Source: JAVBME01 sp031552765 (lineage in GTDB: Bacteria > Bacillota > Negativicutes > Acidaminococcales > JAISLQ01). Taken from it: DNA of 64,000 bases. The number at the start of each line of letters is the position of its first letter. Position 1 is the first letter of the stretch. The DNA lies in NCBI GenBank assembly GCA_031552765.1, contig JAVBME010000011.1, positions 7,719-71,718 of the forward strand, given 5' to 3'. The notes under the pieces are model-generated. The model was given only the letters and a program-made list of their open reading frames with translations. It was not told where the DNA came from and ran no database searches. Below, in pieces: positions 1 through 7,635 of this stretch. A program made the translations under genes and the position numbers.

Positions 1-178
1 AGCCCTTGCCGGCGCCGCTCAGCACTATGACCCTGGTATCGTCCTCTTTATCCAACAGGTAAAGGGCGTCGGCTATCTCTTCAAGCATTTGCCCGGTAAG
101 AGAGTTTCTTCGTTCGGGGCGATTGAAGATTATCCTGGCTATTTTTCCTTTTTCTATGATTATAGATTGATATTCCAC
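1..178 (-). CDS. Enoyl-CoA hydratase/isomerase (crotonase), N-terminal part only
   Basis: Reading leftward from a GTG at 178, about 59 codons are open to the window edge, so the gene is cut off by the window, not broken. The translation starts MEYQSIIIEKGKIARIIF, continues with the crotonase hallmark NRPERRNSLT, and reaches VIVLSGAGKG, the segment just before the first oxyanion-hole loop of this superfamily. A good Shine-Dalgarno (aaggaggg) sits about 9 bases upstream of the GTG. It lies 18 bases after the dctM stop and is probably co-transcribed with the TRAP transporter, suggesting the imported acid is handled as a CoA ester. Exact substrate is unknown because the catalytic glutamates lie outside the window. 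Confidence 0.85.
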   Translation of the reverse strand, partial: MEYQSIIIEKGKIARIIFNRPERRNSLTGQMLEEIADALYLLDKEDDTRVIVLSGAGKG

Positions 179-196
179 TTGTATTACCCTCCTTAA

Positions 197-1477
197 CTAC
201 ATGCGGTTAGGCAGCCACGTTACAATTTCAGGAAATGCTATAAAAAGAACCAGCGATACTACGCAGGCCAGCATCAATATCAGCGATCCTCTGAATGCCG
301 TGCCCAACTGTATTTTCCCTACAGAACTCACGATAAATACATTAAGGCCTACCGGCGGCGTGACAAGCCCTATCTCCACGAGTACGATCGTAATGACGCC
401 AAACCAGATCGGGTCAAAGCCCAGCGCTTGCACTACCGGAAATACCATTGGCAAAGTCAGCATGAGTATGGCTATCTGGTCCATGATACATCCTAACGCC
501 AGATATAAAGCCACCAGCATGAGCATTACCACCCAGCGGTTTACTTCCATGTTGGAAATAAACTGTACTATTGACTGTGGTATCTGGCTCATAGTAAGGT
601 AGTATCCAAAAATAGTGGCGCAGATAATGATGACAAAAATAGTGCCGCTGGTATTTATAGTGGATATTACCGCTTTTTTTATCCCGTCTTTATTCAGCCG
701 CCTCATGGCAAGCCCGATGAGCAAAGAGCCGAGAGCGCCCACGGCAGCGCTTTCCGTCGGCGTGGCAAAACCGGTGTAGATAGAGCCTATGACCAAAACA
801 AAAAGCACCAATACGGGAAAGATGGCTTTTATAGTAGCAAATCTTTCCTCCCAGGAAAAAGGCGGTATGACCGGGCAAAGCCCCGGCGTCACTTTTACCC
901 ACAGTATGATCGCCGCAGCCAAAACCAGTGTAGCGATGATACCGGGAATAAGTCCGGCGATGAGCAGCTTGCCGACCGAAGTCTCGGTCGCCGTGCCGTA
1001 GATTATCATTGGTACGCTGGGCGGGATGAGTACCGCCAAAGTACCGGCCACCGCCACCGAACCGGCGATAAGGTCATCGCGGTATTTCAGTTTTTGCATC
1101 TCCGGCACCACAACAGACGACATCGCTGCGGCAGTCGCCGTGCTCGAGCCGCACATAGCGCCAAAGCCGGCATTGGCGAATACCGTAGCAATGGCAACTC
1201 CACCGGGAAAATGGCCAAACCATTTATAGGCCACTTGAAAAACGTCTTTTGTTATATTTGAATTAGTGATAAAACCGGCCATCAAAATGAACAGCGGTAC
1301 AGTGGTCAATGTGTAATGAGCCGCGCTCCGGAAAGGCGATGTGCCCAAAATACCCAGGACGCTGTCCAGCCCGCCGATCATCCACACGCCCGCAATGCCG
1401 GTTATGCCCATAGCAAAAGCCACCGGCAAGCCGATCATCATAAGCAAAAGCATCATTGCCAAAGGCAGTAATACCAT
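197..1477 (-). CDS. dctM: TRAP transporter large permease, DctM family
   Basis: Large membrane subunit of a tripartite ATP-independent periplasmic transporter, which drives uptake of small organic acids with an ion gradient. The 426 residues match the usual family length, and the protein is almost entirely hydrophobic helices (about 12 predicted). Typical DctM stretches are visible: GLPVAFAMGI near the N terminus, GFGAMCGSSTATAAAMSSV around residues 105-123, AVLIPPSVPMIIYG near 150-160, and the GLVTPPVGLNVFIVSS loop near the C terminus. The start has an aggagg site. It is third in a dctP-dctQ-dctM order with the crotonase gene following, all on one strand. Substrate is not deducible from this subunit. 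Confidence 0.95.
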   Translation of the reverse strand: MVLLPLAMMLLLMMIGLPVAFAMGITGIAGVWMIGGLDSVLGILGTSPFRSAAHYTLTTVPLFILMAGFITNSNITKDVFQVAYKWFGHFPGGVAIATVFANAGFGAMCGSSTATAAAMSSVVVPEMQKLKYRDDLIAGSVAVAGTLAVLIPPSVPMIIYGTATETSVGKLLIAGLIPGIIATLVLAAAIILWVKVTPGLCPVIPPFSWEERFATIKAIFPVLVLFVLVIGSIYTGFATPTESAAVGALGSLLIGLAMRRLNKDGIKKAVISTINTSGTIFVIIICATIFGYYLTMSQIPQSIVQFISNMEVNRWVVMLMLVALYLALGCIMDQIAILMLTLPMVFPVVQALGFDPIWFGVITIVLVEIGLVTPPVGLNVFIVSSVGKIQLGTAFRGSLILMLACVVSLVLFIAFPEIVTWLPNRM

Positions 1478-1503
1478 AAATCTGCTTCCTCCTTGCGCAA
1501 TTA

Positions 1504-1998
1504 TTAGTGTTCTACATGCAGCCGGCCCAGCAGCATTTGTATAGAGCGGATGCTGGCCAACACAGTACCGATAGTTACCATCATATAAGCGGGCGCCATG
1601 GGATAGGCCAATGCCGAAGCGCTGTGCTCGCTATGCCTGATCGCTTCTTCTACGACAGGTATAGAACACCATGCTATAGATAAAAACAGTATCAAGCCGA
1701 CAAAAGTATTCACTGTGGCCAGTTTCTTCTTTAAGCTTTCCGGAAAAAACCTTTCCAGCAATTCTACCTTTATATGCCCGCCCTTGACGTATACATAACT
1801 AAAAGGCATATATATTATGGCCACCATCAGATACTCTTCGCTAAATTCCAAAACGCCGGTCAAAGGAGCGCGGAAAAAATAGCGCAAAATAGTATCCAAA
1901 CTGGTCAGCAGCATCAAAATGATCAACGCGGCGCCTGCAACAAAAAGGCAAGCCAATTCTATGTTATCTATAATGCTTTTCTTGTTTTCTTGCTCCAT
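1504..1998 (-). CDS. dctQ: TRAP transporter small permease, DctQ family
   Basis: Small four-helix membrane subunit that pairs with DctM. The start chosen is the ATG giving MEQENKKSIIDNIE, with an aaagggg ribosome site just upstream; an upstream in-frame start would add 11 residues overlying that site. The 164-residue product contains the family signature LDTILRYFFRAPLTGVLEFSEEY (here described by its key residues D, R, W/F and E of the second helix), then GGHIKVELLERFFP. It sits 26 bases before dctM and 70 bases after dctP. The role follows from family knowledge, the pairing from gene order. Confidence 0.92.
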   Translation of the reverse strand: MEQENKKSIIDNIELACLFVAGAALIILMLLTSLDTILRYFFRAPLTGVLEFSEEYLMVAIIYMPFSYVYVKGGHIKVELLERFFPESLKKKLATVNTFVGLILFLSIAWCSIPVVEEAIRHSEHSASALAYPMAPAYMMVTIGTVLASIRSIQMLLGRLHVEH

Positions 1999-2068
1999 AT
2001 TATTCCCCTTTAAGTCCGCCCGCCCCGGCAAATAAAACAGACTGCCGGAGCGGCGGTTATTGGCCTTG

Positions 2069-3148
2069 TCATTTCTTGGCGTTTAGCTTTTTCTCTATAT
2101 CGGTTACCTGGGCGATGGTAGCGTCAAGCACTTTTTGCGCCGGCAACCCTTTTGCGCTTTGTGTTTTCACCCAGTTTTGCACCACAGGGTCGGTCGCTTT
2201 CCTAAAAGCTTCTTTTTCCGCAGCATTGAGCGTATATACTTTCATCCCGGCCGCTTCATACTTTTTCTGATATTCTTCGGCCGCTTTGGTCATATGGTCA
2301 CCCAGCATGATGGTCGCTTCCAACCCGCAGTCAAGCATTATTTTCTGTAAATCTTTAGGCAGGCCGTTCCACACCCGTTCATTTATACAATATACGCCTA
2401 CCCATCCATTCATATTGACCCCTTTAGTGGCGAACTTCAATACTTCCTGCATTTTATACTGGTCGAGCGCTTCGAAAGCCAGTACGCAACCGTCGACCGT
2501 TCCGCGTAGCGTCGCTTCATACATCTCTTGCGGTATTATGCTGACCGCCGCTCCGCCCATAGCGGATATGCCCATTTCAGCAGACACGCCGGGTACTCTG
2601 AAGCGCATACCTTTTACATCAGCCGGCGTTTTGATGAATTTGCCGGAAGAAGTATTATAAAAAAGGTCGTTCGGGTTATAGGCCAGGTTGAATACCGGGC
2701 GGATCTTATGTTTTTTGAACTCTTCATCGTACAGTATGCCCTGACAAAGATGCCAAAACGCTTCCGCCCCGACGCGCGAGGTAGGATAGATGCCAGGCAA
2801 GTCGAAAACATTGCTCAGAGGCACCTTGCCGCTTACATAAGCCGGACCGACGACGGCCATATCGGCAACGCCGTTTTTCACCAGTTCGATCATATCTACT
2901 TGCTTGCCCAACTGGCCGCCCGGGTAGTGCTCAAATTTTATCCGTCCGTTTGATTTTTGTTCCACCAACTGCATAAATTTATTTAGTCCGTTTACAGTAA
3001 ACATGTGTTGCGCGGGAAAAGCGTCAGCTACCTTCAATTTGTACACTTTGCCGTCGTCTTTTGGTTTGGGCGCATCTTTGGAGCCGCCGCAACCGCTAAA
3101 AAGTAAAACCAGGCTCATCATGGCTACGAAAAGAATTCTGCTTTGCAA
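2069..3148 (-). CDS. dctP: TRAP transporter solute-binding lipoprotein, DctP family
   Basis: Periplasmic receptor that captures the substrate and delivers it to DctQ/DctM. Starts at a TTG with a strong aaggggg site 8 bases upstream. The first 19 residues form a lipoprotein signal with lipobox LFSGC, so the protein is probably membrane-tethered. The body has the DctP pattern: AFPAQHMFTVNGLNKF, the PADVKGMRFRVPG segment carrying the arginine that usually salt-bridges a carboxylate ligand, and PQEMYEATLRGTVDGC. Length (359) is normal. First gene of its operon, about 60 bases downstream of a predicted sigma-54 start point. A carboxylate ligand is likely; its identity is unknown. Confidence 0.94.
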   Translation of the reverse strand: MQSRILFVAMMSLVLLFSGCGGSKDAPKPKDDGKVYKLKVADAFPAQHMFTVNGLNKFMQLVEQKSNGRIKFEHYPGGQLGKQVDMIELVKNGVADMAVVGPAYVSGKVPLSNVFDLPGIYPTSRVGAEAFWHLCQGILYDEEFKKHKIRPVFNLAYNPNDLFYNTSSGKFIKTPADVKGMRFRVPGVSAEMGISAMGGAAVSIIPQEMYEATLRGTVDGCVLAFEALDQYKMQEVLKFATKGVNMNGWVGVYCINERVWNGLPKDLQKIMLDCGLEATIMLGDHMTKAAEEYQKKYEAAGMKVYTLNAAEKEAFRKATDPVVQNWVKTQSAKGLPAQKVLDATIAQVTDIEKKLNAKK

Positions 3149-3220
3149 AATAATTCCCCCTTTTGGTTAGTAGTGCCAAAAACCACATCACACAAGGCTT
3201 TTAGCTTGCGAATAAGATTA

Positions 3221-3235
3221 GCAAGAACAGTGCCA
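3221..3235 (-). promoter_or_regulatory. Sigma-54 (-24/-12) promoter for the dctPQM operon
   Basis: On the minus strand the bases read TGGCACTGTTCTTGC followed by TAA. This matches the sigma-54 consensus TGGCAC-N5-TTGC, with GG and GC exactly 10 bases apart. Predicted transcription start is near 3209, giving a leader of about 60 bases to the TTG of dctP. A second TGGCACT nearer the gene (around 3173-3179) lacks the downstream GC and is not a promoter by this rule. Activation would need an enhancer-binding protein, which is not in the window. Confidence 0.72.
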
Positions 3236-3246
3236 AAAAGTAAATT

Positions 3247-3287
3247 AAAAAGCCAGCGCTGAATAAGGCTTCAGCACCGGCTTTTTT
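3247..3287 (-). terminator. Rho-independent terminator after the second TRAP operon
   Basis: Minus-strand hairpin with arms GCCGGTGCTGAA and TTCAGCGCTGGC (two G-U pairs) around a 6-base loop, followed by five T. It lies about 100 bases after the stop of the dctP-like gene at 3386 and separates it from the next operon's sigma-54 promoter. The A-rich other flank means it could also work on the plus strand. Confidence 0.8.
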
Positions 3288-3385
3288 AAACTTAGAAATA
3301 TAAATATTCAATAAATTTTGTTCTAAATATTTTTAATAAGCTGTGAACAGTGAGGCAACAGCTTCCCGCCAAGATAACGGCACTT

Positions 3386-4411
3386 TTATTTTTGGCTGTC
3401 CATAACTTTTTTCAGGTAATCTTCACCAATAGACTTGCCCAACTTTTCATAAACCGGCTGTACGGCCTTTAACCATGCCGCCCGCTCTTGCGGCGTCATA
3501 ACATGAACCTTTCCGCCTTTTTGTTTTATCTCGTCTATCGCTTTTTTGCTTGCCTCCACTACTACTTCATGGTGTTTTTGCTCAGCTGTTTTTATGTGTT
3601 TCATCACTTTTTCGCGAATATCGGCAGGCATGCCGTCCAAAAATTTCTTGTTTGCCAGTTGCGTTATCGCCGTGGAGTGGATAAAGGTATCGAGGTAGTA
3701 CTTGGTTACTTCAAACAGGTTCCTTTCCTTTACCGAAATCGGCCCTATATCCGCTGCGTCTACCATACCGCGCTGCATAGCTATAAATATGTCGCCGGCC
3801 GGAAGGTCTACCGGCGAGGCCCCTACCGTCATCCAAATCAATGAGCCGTCGCCCAGGCTGCGCACTTTCATACCCTTGGCGTCAGCTGGCAGTTTTACTT
3901 CTTTACCGTTGGTTATTATGCTATATGGCCCTGTAGCAGCCGAGGCCAAACAAACTATGCCTTTCGCTTCCAGCGGTTTGAACAGTTCCGCCGCCAGAGG
4001 CCCGGTCAGGAATTTGTTCATCGCGACAACATCTTGAAAAAGAAAGGGAACATCCAAAACGGTTATTTTCGGACTGAGGGCGGACAGGTACCAGTTGGCC
4101 AGAGAAATCATCTCCACGTCGCCCCTGGCTACCGCATCCAACGCTTCCGCCGGTTTGTAAAGTTGTGATGCCGGGTAAAGCTTTACTGTAACTTTTCCTT
4201 TGAGCTCCGGGTCGGCGTCAACCAGTTTTTTGAAAGTCTCCGGTACGACTGACATGGTACCGTTGGCCGGCATATCATAAGACCACCTTATTTCTGTTGC
4301 CTTTCCCGTAGGCGCCGCCTTTTTATCAGCGCCGCCGCAACCGGCCAGTAAAGAAAGAACCGATGTTATTACTAAAAGCAAAATGATTTTTTTCCCTTTT
4401 AACATGTCCAT
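3386..4411 (-). CDS. dctP: TRAP transporter solute-binding lipoprotein, DctP family (second system)
   Basis: Second TRAP receptor in the window, only distantly similar to the one at 2069. It carries a lipoprotein signal ending LSLLAGCGG, then DctP features: YDMPANGTMSVVPETFKKLVD, the receptor segment PADAKGMKVRSLGDG with the probable ligand arginine, and GDIFIAMQRGMVDAADIG. Length 341 is normal. A second in-frame ATG two codons in is an alternative start; aaaggggg fits either. It is last in the order dctQ-dctM-dctP, 60 bases after dctM, and is followed by a terminator. Different binding-site residues suggest a different carboxylate from the first system (inference). Confidence 0.93.
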   Translation of the reverse strand: MDMLKGKKIILLLVITSVLSLLAGCGGADKKAAPTGKATEIRWSYDMPANGTMSVVPETFKKLVDADPELKGKVTVKLYPASQLYKPAEALDAVARGDVEMISLANWYLSALSPKITVLDVPFLFQDVVAMNKFLTGPLAAELFKPLEAKGIVCLASAATGPYSIITNGKEVKLPADAKGMKVRSLGDGSLIWMTVGASPVDLPAGDIFIAMQRGMVDAADIGPISVKERNLFEVTKYYLDTFIHSTAITQLANKKFLDGMPADIREKVMKHIKTAEQKHHEVVVEASKKAIDEIKQKGGKVHVMTPQERAAWLKAVQPVYEKLGKSIGEDYLKKVMDSQK

Positions 4412-4471
4412 TTCATATCCCCCTTTAATAATTTGAACCGTTTTTCCAAAACGGCCTTGACCTCAAACTGA

Positions 4472-5749
4472 TCATACGCGGGCCGGCAGCCAGGTACTAA
4501 GTTCAGGCACCATAATGATGACCGCCAGTACAAATAACATGACTATTACATAAGGTACTGCGCCTTTGGCCACTTCGGACACCGGCGTGCCGGTAGAGCC
4601 GGAGAGAGCGAAAAGGTTCATGCCGATAGGCGGCGTTATTGTCCCTATCTCCATGTTTATGGTATATATTACCGCAATATGGAGAGGATCAAATCCCAAC
4701 TGGATAAGCACCGGATAAAGTATCGGTATGGTCACCAGCATTATGGAGATGACGTCCAGCAAGCAGCCTAAAACCAGCAAGAGCACATTGACAGCCAGCA
4801 TAAAAGCCAGCGGCGGCAGACCAATGCTCATTATCCAGTCGATGATCTCGTTCGAGACCTGGCTTATAGTGATTATATAGGCAAACACCATGACGCCGCT
4901 GAAAACTACCATGATCTGCGATGAAGCGACCGCCCCTTCGGCAAAAATCTCCGGCAGAGCGCTTAATTTTATTGTCTTATAATAAAACAGCGTGATCAAC
5001 AAACAATACGCCACGCCTACGGCAGCGCTCTCATCCGCGGTAAATATGCCGCCGTATATGCCGCCTATAATAATAACCGGCGCTAATATTATCAAAAAAG
5101 ACTCACGGAAAGTTTTTAACATTTCGGCCAACGAGACGCTTTCATAAGTCGGTTTGCTGACCCTTTTTGGCCCGGCCCAAAAATAAGTAAAAACAGACAG
5201 CGCCAGCGTTGCAAAAACACCCGGCGCCAGGCCGGCCATAAAACACTTGCCGATAGACTGCTCGGTTATACTGCCATAGATAATCATGGTCAGGCTTGGC
5301 GGGATGAGAATGCCCAGCGTACCGCCCGTCGCCAGTATACCGCAAGTAAATCCCCTGTCATAGCCATATTTGACCATGTAGGGCAAAAGTATCATGCCTA
5401 AAGCCGCCGCGTTGGCAAGGCTTGACCCGCTTATTGCCGCAAATACCGCACTGGTCATTATCGCCGCTACGCCAAGGCCGCCGCGCAGGTTTTTAAATAC
5501 GCTGTTGGCAAATTCAAACATGTATTTGACCAGCAGGCCCTTGGACATGATGACGCCTACTACAATAAAGAGCGGCAACGCCACTAAGGAAAAATTGTTT
5601 AACGAGCTGTACATTATATGTGAAATAGTAGTGATCGAAGAAAAATCAAACAGGTAAAAACAAATGGCTGAAGTAAGAGCTGCGCTGAACGCCACAGGAA
5701 AACCTGTTATGAGGAAGAAGAGAAAAATCAGCAAAACACTTAAAATCAT
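4472..5749 (-). CDS. dctM: TRAP transporter large permease, DctM family (second system)
   Basis: 425-residue multi-helix membrane protein of the DctM family. Recognisable stretches are GFPVAFSAALTSAICF at the N terminus, AISGSSLANAAALGMILLP around 110-128, GTLGILIPPSLTMIIYGSIT around 145-165, and EIGTITPPIGMNLFALSG near the C terminus. Its ATG overlaps the stop of dctQ by four bases (ATGA), implying translational coupling. It forms the ion-coupled translocation channel with DctQ (family knowledge). Sequence differs clearly from the copy at 197, so the two operons are not a recent duplication, which the different gene order also indicates. Confidence 0.95.
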   Translation of the reverse strand: MILSVLLIFLFFLITGFPVAFSAALTSAICFYLFDFSSITTISHIMYSSLNNFSLVALPLFIVVGVIMSKGLLVKYMFEFANSVFKNLRGGLGVAAIMTSAVFAAISGSSLANAAALGMILLPYMVKYGYDRGFTCGILATGGTLGILIPPSLTMIIYGSITEQSIGKCFMAGLAPGVFATLALSVFTYFWAGPKRVSKPTYESVSLAEMLKTFRESFLIILAPVIIIGGIYGGIFTADESAAVGVAYCLLITLFYYKTIKLSALPEIFAEGAVASSQIMVVFSGVMVFAYIITISQVSNEIIDWIMSIGLPPLAFMLAVNVLLLVLGCLLDVISIMLVTIPILYPVLIQLGFDPLHIAVIYTINMEIGTITPPIGMNLFALSGSTGTPVSEVAKGAVPYVIVMLFVLAVIIMVPELSTWLPARV

Positions 5750-6252
5750 TCCTCACGCACCTCCTTTCCTGCGGTACGTATCTTGTCTACAGTTTCTGAA
5801 AAAAGTTCAAGAAACCTCATGGTAAACAAGCTTCCGCCCAATGGCATTATCATATACGGCAGCCAAAGAGGCGTTTTGGCTAAAGATGTCGATGTTACCC
5901 CGGTAGCATAGGCGTGCATGGTCAACTGCAAACCGCTTATCAGCAATATCATGCTAAAAGTTATACCTAAAACAACATTGAATAAATCAAAATAATTTTG
6001 CCATTTTACCGGCAAGAGGTCTACCACCACTGAAAGGCGTATATGTTTTCCTGTTTTCAATACCTGGCTGGCGCCAAGAAAAGTTGACCAGATAGTGAAA
6101 AATATGATGTATTCTTTAGCCCAGTAAAATGAAGTATTGAAGCCCAGCCGTGCGATGACTTCGATAAAAGTTAGGATAAACGCACCGGCAATAGTTAACA
6201 TTGCCAGCTTTCTTTCTGTTTTGTCCCATATCCCGATTATTGCTTTAAACAA
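5746..6252 (-). CDS. dctQ: TRAP transporter small permease, DctQ family (second system)
   Basis: 168-residue, four-helix membrane protein. Signature region: FIEVIARLGFNTSFYWAKEYIIF with the conserved R, W and E, then TGKHIRLSVVVDLLP. Starts at a TTG preceded by gggaggagg, a very strong ribosome site, and overlaps dctM by four bases. It is the first gene of the operon; a sigma-54 promoter lies about 85 bases upstream. The function (small TRAP membrane subunit) is from family knowledge. Confidence 0.92.
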   Translation of the reverse strand: MFKAIIGIWDKTERKLAMLTIAGAFILTFIEVIARLGFNTSFYWAKEYIIFFTIWSTFLGASQVLKTGKHIRLSVVVDLLPVKWQNYFDLFNVVLGITFSMILLISGLQLTMHAYATGVTSTSLAKTPLWLPYMIMPLGGSLFTMRFLELFSETVDKIRTAGKEVREE

Positions 6253-6334
6253 TCTTTGACCTCCTCCCTAAAAACTGGATTAATTAAGTAAATTAAAAAT
6301 TATCACCTCCAAATTATTGCACAAAAAAAATAAA

Positions 6335-6349
6335 GCAAATTGCATGCCA
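6335..6349 (-). promoter_or_regulatory. Sigma-54 (-24/-12) promoter for the dctQMP operon
   Basis: Minus-strand bases TGGCATGCAATTTGC, then TTT, match TGGCACG-N4-TTGC with one change (C to T) and with GG and GC exactly 10 bases apart. Predicted start near 6323 leaves a leader of about 70 bases to the dctQ TTG. An extended -10-like TGCTATATT at 6378-6386 is a weaker alternative sigma-70 promoter. Confidence 0.7.
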
Positions 6350-6431
6350 TTTTACTAAAACAATATTTTATCTTTGTAATATAGCATTTAAAAGTTTTTT
6401 CAACAGGTAATTTTTCTCTATTTTTATAAAT

Positions 6432-6472
6432 TATTTTAAAATATTTTAATTTTTCGAATATTTTAAAATATT
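6432..6472. promoter_or_regulatory. Paired AT palindromes, candidate activator sites upstream of the sigma-54 promoter
   Basis: Two perfect palindromes, TATTTTAAAATA (6432-6443) and AATATTTTAAAATATT (6457-6472), have centres 27 bases apart and lie roughly 95 and 122 bases upstream of the sigma-54 promoter. That is where enhancer-binding proteins usually bind. The local sequence is very AT-rich, so chance palindromes are common. Confidence 0.35.
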
Positions 6473-6505
6473 ATTTTTATTTAAGTAAAATAGAATGTTG
6501 TAGAA

Positions 6506-6536
6506 AATAAAAAACAGCTGTTTTTCAACAGCTGTA
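6506..6536 (-). terminator. Rho-independent terminator of the ncRNA gene
   Basis: Minus-strand hairpin ACAGCTGTT / AACAGCTGT with a 4-base loop, directly followed by TTTTTTATTTT. It ends the ncRNA and insulates it from the dctQ operon about 250 bases further on. Confidence 0.85.
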
Positions 6537-6805
6537 AATAAACAAACGGAAGACGCTTTTTCCCGCCATTCACTTGTCCGATGGATTCCATCACCGCGAC
6601 TCGGGCGCTCGCCCAACTTTACCTGGCAAAGCATCTTCCGCTTATATAGTCCGCCTTCCTATTACCTGCCGGCAATTCACTAGGAGATTTTACAGGCTTT
6701 TCTTTACCCGGCTGCCTGTGTAGCGAACTCTTTAGGTCGGCGCCTAATGTCCTAAGGTTTACCAAGCTACCGCCTGTCCCTTTTTCCGAAGCGCCCTTCC
6801 TAGCA
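6506..6805 (-). ncRNA. Structured non-coding RNA gene, family not recognised (about 300 nt)
   Basis: A stand-alone transcription unit: sigma-70-type promoter just upstream (6811-6839), Rho-independent terminator at its end, no convincing reading frame. Two structural domains can be drawn. The 5' domain is closed by CTAGGA (6803-6798) pairing with TCCTAG (6685-6680). The 3' domain is closed by a 12-bp stem, 6628-6639 with 6548-6559, extended by GCCA/TGGC, and encloses two hairpins: GGGCG-CT-CGCCC (6603-6614) and GATGG-ATT-CCATC (6580-6592), forming a three-way junction. I looked for and did not find the signatures of RNase P RNA, tmRNA, SRP RNA, T-box or common riboswitches. A 62-codon frame inside it has no ribosome site and is rejected. 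Confidence 0.7.
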
Positions 6806-6810
6806 ATTAC

Positions 6811-6839
6811 AGTATAGCATCTTTTAAATTATTTGACAA
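6811..6839 (-). promoter_or_regulatory. Sigma-70-type promoter of the ncRNA gene
   Basis: Minus strand: -35 TTGTCA (6839-6834), 17-base spacer, -10 TATACT (6816-6811) preceded by TG-C, an extended -10. Predicted start is near 6804-6806. It follows the stop of the unknown gene at 6865 closely, so the RNA has its own promoter. Confidence 0.75.
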
Positions 6840-6864
6840 TAGCATTTTAATAATATTTTTCTCA

Positions 6865-7629
6865 TTATTTTTGTTCGTAATGTAACATATGGTTGCGCAA
6901 AGCAAGAAATACGTCTTCCTCCAGCAGATTGTCATCCAATATCGCCTTGACAAGTTTTCTGTAACCCATATCATACACCATCATATACACCAGCTTATTT
7001 AGATAGTTATCTATATGCCTTTTCTTCTCGCCCAGAAAATACATGGAACATACGCCCAGCGTTACCACTGTTTCTCCCTGTTCCTGGTTTATTTTACGCA
7101 AGTCCACCTTGCCTAATATATCATTTAGTTCCTGCCAGCGCTTGCCGTCCAACACGCCGCGCCAGGCAAAAAACTGTTCGATGAGAGTTTTGGCGCGCAG
7201 CAGAGAATCACGCGCCGACAAGGATAGCCCTGTCTGCAACAGCTTGGCGCTAGCTTCGTAGCCTACGTCTTCGCGCAAAACCGCAGCCCGGGCCTCAATA
7301 AAATCGGTGGCATTTTTACAGCCGGCCTGCTCCGCCACCTTGCCGAGAAATTTTTGCCAGAGCGGTTTGCTGGCAACCTCAGCCTCAGATAATTTATCCC
7401 GCCAGACAAACAATATGCCGTCGGCAAGCATGTCCTCAGTAAAAACAGTTTCCCGTCCTTCATCCAGTGCAGATAACGCGGGCCCATAAACCAAAAATGG
7501 CAACCGTTCCCGGCCGCCGGCCGCCAATCCGTCCAGCAGAGACAGTTGCGGCGAATAATCCTGCCAAGCAATAGCATAGGAGGTTTTAACTGCAAAACCA
7601 GTTTCTTTTTGGCTGTGTGTCATATCCAT
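6865..7629 (-). CDS. Hypothetical protein, 254 aa
   Basis: I do not recognise this protein. It starts MDMTHSQKETGF with ggag about 9 bases upstream and begins 6 bases after the stop of cvfB, so it is probably the last gene of the nadD-yqeK-LCP-rsfS-cvfB run. No signal peptide or membrane helix is visible. Composition suggests a mostly helical cytosolic protein, with an acidic, leucine-rich C-terminal half (residues 140-250) including LGEKKRHIDNYLNKLVYMMVYD. Three cysteines are scattered without a metal-binding pattern. The downstream neighbour is the ncRNA gene. The open frame is long and codon use resembles its neighbours, so it is very likely a real gene. Confidence 0.75.
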   Translation of the reverse strand: MDMTHSQKETGFAVKTSYAIAWQDYSPQLSLLDGLAAGGRERLPFLVYGPALSALDEGRETVFTEDMLADGILFVWRDKLSEAEVASKPLWQKFLGKVAEQAGCKNATDFIEARAAVLREDVGYEASAKLLQTGLSLSARDSLLRAKTLIEQFFAWRGVLDGKRWQELNDILGKVDLRKINQEQGETVVTLGVCSMYFLGEKKRHIDNYLNKLVYMMVYDMGYRKLVKAILDDNLLEEDVFLALRNHMLHYEQK

Positions 7630-7635
7630 CTATTT

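Noticed and set aside
3172..3184. Second TGGCACT as another sigma-54 promoter
   Set aside because: No GC dinucleotide at the required 10-base spacing; it is also too close to the ribosome site.
197..5749. The two TRAP operons as a recent tandem duplication
   Set aside because: Gene orders differ (PQM versus QMP) and the corresponding proteins are clearly divergent.
6446..6634. 62-codon minus-strand frame inside the ncRNA
   Set aside because: No ribosome site, no recognisable product, and it lies across the structured stems and terminator of the RNA gene.
6506..6805. Assignment of the ncRNA as RNase P, tmRNA, SRP RNA or a T-box/riboswitch
   Set aside because: RNase P GAGGAAAGUCC, tmRNA tRNA-like end, SRP GGAAGG tetraloop region and T-box GGGUGGNACCGCG are all absent on both strands.
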